Positions 58,518-64,000 of a stretch of 64,000 nt of DNA are shown here, piece after piece (position 1 is the first letter of the stretch; the number at the start of each line of letters is the position of its first letter). The translations under genes and the position numbers were made by a program. Below the pieces are notes generated by a model. The model saw nothing but the letters and a program-made list of their open reading frames with translations, did not search any database and had not been told where the DNA came from. Source of the stretch: Alphaproteobacteria bacterium UBA3002 (lineage in GTDB: Bacteria > Pseudomonadota > Alphaproteobacteria > Rickettsiales > UBA3002); the NCBI GenBank assembly GCA_002346425.1, contig DDZS01000019.1, positions 6,036 to 70,035 of the forward strand, read 5' to 3'.

Positions 58518-59183
58518 CTAATCTACCCGCTCTACACGAATAGCGACGCGGCGATTGAGTTCGCGGTTTTGTTCGATGGGGTTGCCCATTTCATCTAGGT
58601 TCGGCACTTTCGGTTTGGTATCGGCATGGCCGACAGCGCTAAGCAATTCAGGCGTTAACCCATCGGCGATGAAGAAGCGGACGATGTTAGCCGCGCGCCC
58701 TGCCGAAAGCTCCCAATTCGAGGGATAGACGTTAGAACGAATCGGCACATCGTCGGTGTGGCCTTCGATATTGATCTCATAGGCGTCATAATCAAAATCT
58801 TGTAGAATCAGCGCGACCTCCTGCAAAATGGGAACCGCTTCGGCTTTAAATTTGGCAGAGCCGGAATGGTAGAAAGCGCCACTAGCCAGCTCCAATGTTA
58901 TGCCGTCGTCATCCTGTTCTACGGACATGACCGATTCCAGCGCATTGGCTTCGATCATAATCTCGATTTCTTCCGTCAGCGTCGACATGCTGTCCTGCTC
59001 TTGCTCTTGCATCAGCCCGGCAGCGGTAAACGCGTCGGCGACTTTTTTGAAGTCATCTTCCTGCGGTTTGGACACAGAAAACATCAGGATGAAAAAACAT
59101 AAGATCAGGGTGACCGCGTCGGCATAGGTGACGAGCCACTCATCGGTATTTTCCTCTTCCTGCTTTTTCTTTTTAACCGCCAT
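58518..59183 (-). CDS. motB: Flagellar stator protein MotB
   Basis: 221 aa. Cytoplasmic KKKKQEEENTDEW, a single membrane helix with the ion-binding Asp (TYADAVTLILCFFILMFS), then an OmpA-like peptidoglycan-binding domain (EGHTDDVPI ... SAGRAANIVRFFI ... RELNRRVAIRV). It anchors the stator to the wall. Starts 2 bases after motA; the rest of the flagellar system is not in the window. Confidence 0.93.
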   Translation of the reverse strand: MAVKKKKQEEENTDEWLVTYADAVTLILCFFILMFSVSKPQEDDFKKVADAFTAAGLMQEQEQDSMSTLTEEIEIMIEANALESVMSVEQDDDGITLELASGAFYHSGSAKFKAEAVPILQEVALILQDFDYDAYEINIEGHTDDVPIRSNVYPSNWELSAGRAANIVRFFIADGLTPELLSAVGHADTKPKVPNLDEMGNPIEQNRELNRRVAIRVERVD

Positions 59184-59185
59184 GG

Positions 59186-59992
59186 CTACCCACGTATCTG
59201 CCGGTCGATGTCGAAATGAATGGATGGATCAAGGAAACTATTAAGGCGATCTTGCATGTAACGCGGGCTTTTCTTTTCCGCGAGCATGATGAGCCCTTCA
59301 ATCACCATCGTATTACGGAACAGCTCGATCTCTTCTTTCTGCTGTAAGGTGCTGGCAGCGGGCAGAAATAACAGCCGCGCCAAGATAACACCATACAACG
59401 TCGTGATGAGGGCGATGGCCATGCCCACCCCGATGGTTTTTGCCATGTCGCCACCCGCGCCCATGCTTTGCAACACACCAACCAGACCGATCAGGGTCCC
59501 TATCATACCAAAGGCCGGGGCAGTTCCGCCCATATTTTTCAAAATCGTCACAGGAACAGTCGCGCGCTCATACTCGGCTTCAATCGCTTGCTCCATCATC
59601 GGGCGTAGATCCTCGGCCTTATGGCCACCGGCGATGCATTCCATGCAATAGCGGATCACCGGGTCGTTTGACTTGACGGATTTGATTTCATTCTCCAGCG
59701 CGGGCAGACCCTTCTGCTGTACCAGATAGGCCCATTTGATGATGCGCCCAATTTCTTCATTGAGACCCTCGCGTGAGGATTTGGGCTTTTTCAGCATCCA
59801 CCAGATGGCTTTGAAGCTGGTTTTTACATAGCGCGCCTGATAGCTCATAAATGCGGAGGCAATCGTGCCGCCAAGCACAATGGCAAGACTTGGAATATGG
59901 ACGAATATAAACGGGTTTTCGATCGACGTGACCGCCGCGCCGACAACCAATAGAATACCCAGGATCGTTCCGATCAACGCGCCCAGTGACAT
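59186..59992 (-). CDS. motA: Flagellar stator protein MotA (PomA-like)
   Basis: 268 aa with four membrane segments. SLGALIGTILGILLVVGAA at the start, FIFVHIPSLAIVLGGTIASAFMSY, and the loop LRPMMEQAIEAEYER fit MotA/PomA; PAFGMIGTLIGLVGVL carries the conserved Pro. The short form with this start is closer to PomA, which uses Na+, but ion choice cannot be read safely. The ATG at 59992 follows AGGGAG. An extension upstream is not used. Confidence 0.92.
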   Translation of the reverse strand: MSLGALIGTILGILLVVGAAVTSIENPFIFVHIPSLAIVLGGTIASAFMSYQARYVKTSFKAIWWMLKKPKSSREGLNEEIGRIIKWAYLVQQKGLPALENEIKSVKSNDPVIRYCMECIAGGHKAEDLRPMMEQAIEAEYERATVPVTILKNMGGTAPAFGMIGTLIGLVGVLQSMGAGGDMAKTIGVGMAIALITTLYGVILARLLFLPAASTLQQKEEIELFRNTMVIEGLIMLAEKKSPRYMQDRLNSFLDPSIHFDIDRQIRG

Positions 59993-60122
59993 GGCACACT
60001 CCCTGTAAAGTCGTTGTTTTTTCAGATAGTGTGACGAAACTGTCCCGAAAAAGCAAGGCGCATGCACCCAAGCAGCGGGCTTTGGCATTGCAAGCGCTTA
60101 TCGCAAGACGTAGAGTGCGCCT

Positions 60123-60857
60123 ATGGACACACTTCCCGTTATCGGCTTCATTCTGGATCACGAAACCGCGCCGACCTATTCGAAATTACCGTGGTATGCC
60201 ATGCGCGAGAATTACCTGCATGCGGTGGTACCTTATGGTGGTTTGCCGATCGCCTTACCTTACGTGTTCGATCAGGTAGATGCTTATCTGGATCGCATTG
60301 ATGCGTTAGTTGTGATCGGTGGCGACTTCGATATCGACCCGAAACTATATGGCGTCAACGAAAGCCATGAGCGGATCATGCTCAAACCAACACGTACCGA
60401 TTTTGAATTAGCGATGTGCCGGCAAGCGCTAGAGAGGCAGATGCCGATTCTAGGCATTTGTGGGGGGCAGCAGGCGCTTAACGTTGCCTGTGGTGGCTCA
60501 CTGATGCTGCATATACCGGATTATGTGCAAAGCGAGATTGAACATGAACAGCCCAATCCGCGCAACGAAGTGGGGCACAGCGTTCAGGTAAAACAGGGCA
60601 GTTTGCTGCATCGATTGGTGGGCGCCAATGAAATCGGTGTCAACAGTGCGCATCATCAGGCGGTGTTGCAATGCGCCCCCTCTCTCGTGGTGAGCGGTAC
60701 CGCGCCGGATGGTATTATTGAAGCCATCGAACATCCCGAACATCCTTATTGTCTGGGGGTGCAATGGCATCCGGAATATCATGTGACCGGTGCGGACGAT
60801 AAGATTTGGGAAGGCTTTGTCAACGCCGCCAAACATTATCAAGCGAGCAACGCATAA
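60123..60857 (+). CDS. Class I glutamine amidotransferase, PuuD-like
   Basis: 244 aa. VVIGGDFDIDPKLYG, the nucleophile Cys in LGICGGQQALNVACGG and the His/Glu pair in GVQWHPEYH place it in the gamma-glutamyl-gamma-aminobutyrate hydrolase family (peptidase C26). The substrate is not fixed by sequence and no other putrescine genes are near. It shares one base with rluB (TAATG). Confidence 0.9.
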   Translation: MDTLPVIGFILDHETAPTYSKLPWYAMRENYLHAVVPYGGLPIALPYVFDQVDAYLDRIDALVVIGGDFDIDPKLYGVNESHERIMLKPTRTDFELAMCRQALERQMPILGICGGQQALNVACGGSLMLHIPDYVQSEIEHEQPNPRNEVGHSVQVKQGSLLHRLVGANEIGVNSAHHQAVLQCAPSLVVSGTAPDGIIEAIEHPEHPYCLGVQWHPEYHVTGADDKIWEGFVNAAKHYQASNA

Positions 60858-61603
60858 TGTCGGGTACGATTCGCATCGCCAAATATATTTCCCAATGCGG
60901 TGTCTGTTCGCGGCGCGATGCCGAGCGGTTGATCGAAAAAGGGCAGGTGAAGCTGAATGGCACCGTGATCGATTCACCAGTGCATTTTGTTGGACCACAA
61001 GACAAAGTGATCGTGAATGGCAAAACAGTGGCGCTGGATACCAAGCCCCGGATGTGGCTCTTTCATAAACCGACCGGTTTGATTACCACGCATGACGATC
61101 CGCAGGGACGGCCGACGGTGTTTGATCATCTGCCGAAGGAACTGCCGCGGGTGATCTCAATCGGACGTTTGGACCTGAATAGCGAAGGTTTATTATTGCT
61201 GACCAATAGCGGCGCGCTGGCGCATTATCTCGAGCATCCGGAAACCGGATGGGCGCGGAAATACCGTGTGCGCATGCATGGATTTCCGAGCGAAGACTAC
61301 TGCCGCCAGCTGAAAAAAGGCATTGAGATTGATGGGGTGCAATATCGCGGCATCAGCGTCAAGCGCGAGCATGATGCGCCGACCGGTGCCAATGTCTGGG
61401 CATTGGTCACGCTTACGGAAGGGAAAAACCGAGAAATTCGCCGCGTGTTTGAACATGTCGGCTGCCCGGTCAGCCGTTTGATTCGTATCTCCTATGGCCC
61501 GTTTCAACTGGGTGGCTTGAAAGAAGGAGAGGTGAAACCCGTCAGCACCGATGCGTTGAAAAATGCCGTAGGCAAGAAGTGGAGCGAGATATGCGCATCA
61601 TAG
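60857..61603 (+). CDS. rluB: Pseudouridine synthase RluB-like (RsuA family)
   Basis: 248 aa. The N-terminal S4 domain (RIAKYISQCGVCSRRDAERLIEKGQVKLNG) is followed by the catalytic domain with the Asp in ISIGRLDLNSEGLLLLTN. It probably makes pseudouridine 2605 in 23S rRNA; an RluE/RsuA role is possible. The 3' end overlaps rsmD by 13 nt. Confidence 0.92.
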   Translation: MSGTIRIAKYISQCGVCSRRDAERLIEKGQVKLNGTVIDSPVHFVGPQDKVIVNGKTVALDTKPRMWLFHKPTGLITTHDDPQGRPTVFDHLPKELPRVISIGRLDLNSEGLLLLTNSGALAHYLEHPETGWARKYRVRMHGFPSEDYCRQLKKGIEIDGVQYRGISVKREHDAPTGANVWALVTLTEGKNREIRRVFEHVGCPVSRLIRISYGPFQLGGLKEGEVKPVSTDALKNAVGKKWSEICAS

Positions 61604-62142
61604 CCGGTCAATACAAAGGTAAACGCTTGAATGTGCCCGAAGGCGGTGACATTCGCCCTACCAGTGAGCGCGCGCGTGAGTCCTTATTTAACATTTTGGA
61701 GCATGGTTTAGAAGCGGATGTCTTACGAGATGAACGCGTGCTCGATCTGTGTTGCGGCACCGGAGCGCTCGGCCTAGAAGCCCTTTCGCGCGGGGCGGTA
61801 CATGCCACCTTTGTCGATAATAACCAGCAAGCCGTTGGCCTGACTAAGAAAAACATCGCAGCGCTGGGAGCGCAAAGCAAAAGTGATGTGGTGCTTGCCA
61901 ATGCTGTACAGCTACCTGCTGCAAAAGCCCCGGTGGCACTGGTGCTGACCGACCCGCCCTATCACGCCAATTTATTCGCGCCGATGGTGGAAAGTATGAA
62001 ACATAGTGGCTGGCTGCGCAAAGGCACGATTTTGAGTATGGAACAGGACAAACGCAACGCGATGCCTGAAATCGCGGGCCTTAGCCTGGTTAAAGACCGT
62101 ACCTATGGCAAAACGCGATTGTGCTTATTTGAAGTTGATTAA
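61591..62142 (+). CDS. rsmD: 16S rRNA (guanine966-N2)-methyltransferase RsmD
   Basis: 183 aa. MRIIAGQYKGKRLNVPEGGDIRPTSERARESLFNIL is the family start, LDLCCGTGALGLEALSRGA the SAM site and TDPPYHANL the catalytic motif. The start at 61591 is preferred to the frame's upstream ATG at 61579, because it gives the standard N-terminus. Confidence 0.96.
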   Translation: MRIIAGQYKGKRLNVPEGGDIRPTSERARESLFNILEHGLEADVLRDERVLDLCCGTGALGLEALSRGAVHATFVDNNQQAVGLTKKNIAALGAQSKSDVVLANAVQLPAAKAPVALVLTDPPYHANLFAPMVESMKHSGWLRKGTILSMEQDKRNAMPEIAGLSLVKDRTYGKTRLCLFEVD

Positions 62143-62144
62143 CC

Positions 62145-62999
62145 CTATTGGCTGCGGCCCATGTCTGCGCCGCGACCGGCGGACTGACCGAGCGCGCTTT
62201 CGACATATTTCCCGGCTAAATTCATCCCCTCGCCGGCGAGCTTTTTGACAATATCTTTGGACGCTTCATAGACCGCCAGCCGCGAGGTGACATAATGCGT
62301 ATGTGCGGTATCCAGCCCGCGCTTTTCGTCTTCCAATTTCTTCTCAAACTGCTGCAGCTTCACAATGAGCTGATCGGCCTGCTGATGGTAAATGGTCTGC
62401 CCGGCAATCGCCATCTGGATATATTCGCGCATCGCGTCATATTCCAGTTCTTCAATAATCGCCATCGCCTCTTCCTTGATGAGCTGTCCATTGGCGAGTT
62501 TTTTCAACACATCTTCGACCACGGCGATTTCTTCGACCGTCGCATCGATCTCATCTTCCCGACTATGGAAATTCATATCTGCTACCTCAGCGAACAACGC
62601 GGCAAACAGCACGGTGTAATCTTTATACAATTGCGCTAAATCGCTTCGCGTCGCGCGGTCCATTGAGCGGAAATGGCCTGCTTCCGCGCCAGTTGCCAAG
62701 GCATCGCCAGTCGATTGCTGCGCGCCCATATTGCGCTTGCCCATCGGTTTCGCCTGCGCCTGCCGTAATTGCGACAGGTCATAAGCCAGATGCTCTACCG
62801 AAAGGCGACTGTCTTTGGCGTGCAGTTTTGCCTCGCCCGAGGTCAGGGCGCGCACCGCGTCGTGAAAATAATCGATACGCGGACGTTGGTCGCCTTCATG
62901 CAAATAAATGCCCCATTCGGCTTCAATGCTGTAAATCCGATCATACTGGTTGGTCATGATTGGAATTAAAGCCTCTTTACTGCTGGCGCTCATAGTCAT
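62145..62999 (-). CDS. Hypothetical protein, helical, 284 aa
   Basis: Not recognised. Almost entirely helical, with a Glu/Lys-rich region at about 160-240 (VEEIAVVEDVLKKL ... LIVKLQQFEKKLEDEKRGLD) likely forming a coiled coil. No signal or membrane segment. It ends 2 bases after rsmD (convergent) and starts 14 bases from hemW on the other strand, so the two share a very short divergent region. Confidence 0.7.
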   Translation of the reverse strand: MTMSASSKEALIPIMTNQYDRIYSIEAEWGIYLHEGDQRPRIDYFHDAVRALTSGEAKLHAKDSRLSVEHLAYDLSQLRQAQAKPMGKRNMGAQQSTGDALATGAEAGHFRSMDRATRSDLAQLYKDYTVLFAALFAEVADMNFHSREDEIDATVEEIAVVEDVLKKLANGQLIKEEAMAIIEELEYDAMREYIQMAIAGQTIYHQQADQLIVKLQQFEKKLEDEKRGLDTAHTHYVTSRLAVYEASKDIVKKLAGEGMNLAGKYVESALGQSAGRGADMGRSQ

Positions 63000-63013
63000 A
63001 TTCTCGCGGCTTT

Positions 63014-64000
63014 ATGATCGATACGCAAATCGAAAATCGCTTCGCGCTTTATATTCACTGGCCCTTTTGCAAGGCGAAATGCCCGTATTGCGACTTTAAT
63101 TCGCATGTGCGCGACGCGGTCGACCAGCAGGCCTGGCGCAAGGCATTGCTTACCGAAATGCGTTATGCCTATCACCAGATGCCGGAGGCACAGCTCGCGA
63201 GCATCTTTTTTGGTGGTGGAACGCCTTCGCTCATGCCTCCGGACACAGTGGGGGTGTTGATTGCAGAAGCGCGTCGGTTATGGCCTGCCACGGCTGATAT
63301 CGAAATCACGCTGGAAGCAAATCCCACTTCTGCCGAAGCCGCGAAATTCGCAGCGCTGGCCGAGGCGGGAGTCAATCGCGTCTCGATCGGCATTCAATCC
63401 CTGCGAGAGGAAGTGTTACGTTTTTTAGGACGTGAACATTCAGTGGGAGAGGCGATTAAGACGCTGGAATTGGCCGCGACTTATTTCCCCCGCTACAGTT
63501 TCGACCTGATTTATGCGCGGCCCGAACAAACGCTTGCCGAGTGGGAAACAGAATTAACAGAAGCGTTGAGCTATGCCCGCGGGCATCTATCGCTCTATCA
63601 ATTGACCATCGAAGAAGGCACCGCATTTCACCATGCCTATTACGTGAAACATGCCTTTAAAATGCCCGAAGAAGAACTCGCTGCTGCATTATACGAATCC
63701 ACCGAAGCACTGTGCGAGCAAGCGGGTTTACACGCGTATGAAATTTCAAATTATGCGGCAGAGGGGCATGAAAGCGCGCATAACCTCTGCTACTGGCGGG
63801 GGCTGCCCTATATCGGCATCGGCCCTGGCGCGCATGGGCGGATGCGTGAGCGAGGAGACTGGGTAGCCACTCAAGGCATTAAAAGCCCGGAACGCTGGCT
63901 GTCGCAAGTGCAGGCCGTTGAGCATGGCTGGGAAGCGCAAACACGCCTCAGCAATATCGAGCGGATGCAGGAACAGCTGCTGATGGGCCTGCGTTTGCGC
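63014..64000 (+). CDS. hemW: HemW, radical SAM haem chaperone (3' truncated by window edge)
   Basis: The frame is open from the ATG at 63014 to the last base (329 codons). The radical SAM cluster motif CKAKCPYC follows LYIHWPF; FFGGGTPSLMPP, NRVSIGIQSLREEVLRFLGREHS and YEISNYA are typical. HemW, once called oxygen-independent coproporphyrinogen oxidase-like, delivers haem to membrane cytochromes in studied species. This fits the many cytochrome genes here, and hemF covers the oxidase step. Confidence 0.93.
   Translation, partial: MIDTQIENRFALYIHWPFCKAKCPYCDFNSHVRDAVDQQAWRKALLTEMRYAYHQMPEAQLASIFFGGGTPSLMPPDTVGVLIAEARRLWPATADIEITLEANPTSAEAAKFAALAEAGVNRVSIGIQSLREEVLRFLGREHSVGEAIKTLELAATYFPRYSFDLIYARPEQTLAEWETELTEALSYARGHLSLYQLTIEEGTAFHHAYYVKHAFKMPEEELAAALYESTEALCEQAGLHAYEISNYAAEGHESAHNLCYWRGLPYIGIGPGAHGRMRERGDWVATQGIKSPERWLSQVQAVEHGWEAQTRLSNIERMQEQLLMGLRLR

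Noticed and set aside
63635..63651. Half parS (ACGTGAAACA) in hemW
   Set aside because: The left half does not match; single half-sites are expected by chance.

Overview
The window looks like a stretch of an alphaproteobacterial chromosome close to the replication origin. Evidence: the order mnmE-mnmG-rsmG-parA-parB, four parS-like sites inside mnmG and rsmG, the holA/lptE/leuS block, an atpHAGDC operon next to priA, DUF3576/DUF484/DUF3035 proteins typical of the class, and a petABC (cytochrome bc1) operon. The cell is Gram-negative with an LPS-type outer membrane (kdsB, lptE, porin, lipoproteins, lspA), respires with a bc1 complex, makes haem aerobically (hemF) and has a flagellar stator pair (motA/motB). 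I cannot fix the genus. I see no insertion sequence, prophage, CRISPR array or rRNA.

Layout. 1-4.7 kb: tRNA modification, 16S rRNA methylation and ParABS segregation genes on +, visibly richer in A/T than the rest. 4.7-9.3 kb: holA, lptE, leuS and a DUF3576 lipoprotein on -. 9.3-12.8 kb: porin, yggS and an unknown protein, with two copies of a hairpin-rich intergenic repeat. 12.8-17.7 kb: F1 ATP synthase operon. 17.7-26.1 kb: priA, transaldolase, DUF484-xerC, a hydrolase, two unknown proteins and a Y-family polymerase. 26.2-26.5 kb: tRNA-Ser(TGA) whose 3' end and terminator are duplicated 152 bp downstream. 26.6-31.6 kb: tag, a glutathione peroxidase and a System II (CcsB/CcsA/TlpA) cytochrome c maturation cluster. 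31.6-33.8 kb: SPFH, NfeD and cytochrome c genes. 33.9-38.9 kb: kdsB, PfkB kinase, AmpG-like transporter, unknown protein, hemF, trmL. 39.1-41.9 kb: petABC. 41.9-58.4 kb: uppP, murJ, an antiporter, secF-ribF-lspA, two M16 peptidases, pgi, mutL, two polysaccharide genes and purH. 58.5-64 kb: motB/motA, a glutamine amidotransferase, rluB, rsmD, an unknown protein and the start of hemW.

How it works together. Genes are packed tightly with many 1-13 nt overlaps (ATGA, TAATG, TGATG), so translational coupling is probably common. Respiration is a strong theme: haem synthesis (hemF, hemW), cytochrome c assembly (ccsB, ccsA, tlpA), a membrane-anchored cytochrome c, the bc1 complex and ATP synthase are all here. 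Envelope synthesis is a second theme: Kdo activation, LPS export, lipid carrier recycling (uppP), lipid II flipping (murJ), muropeptide import (ampG-like), lipoprotein signal peptidase and a UndP-sugar transferase plus FlaA1-type dehydratase pair.

Most notable: (1) two intergenic copies of a multi-hairpin repeat with a stem-stabilising difference, one embedded in a longer hairpin array ahead of atpH; (2) System II cytochrome c maturation in an apparent alphaproteobacterium; (3) a cytochrome b with about 65 residues, two hydrophobic segments and a CxxC between the PEWY region and the last helices; (4) the tRNA-Ser 3'-end duplication; (5) the parS cluster. Everything here was read by eye; no database search was possible.
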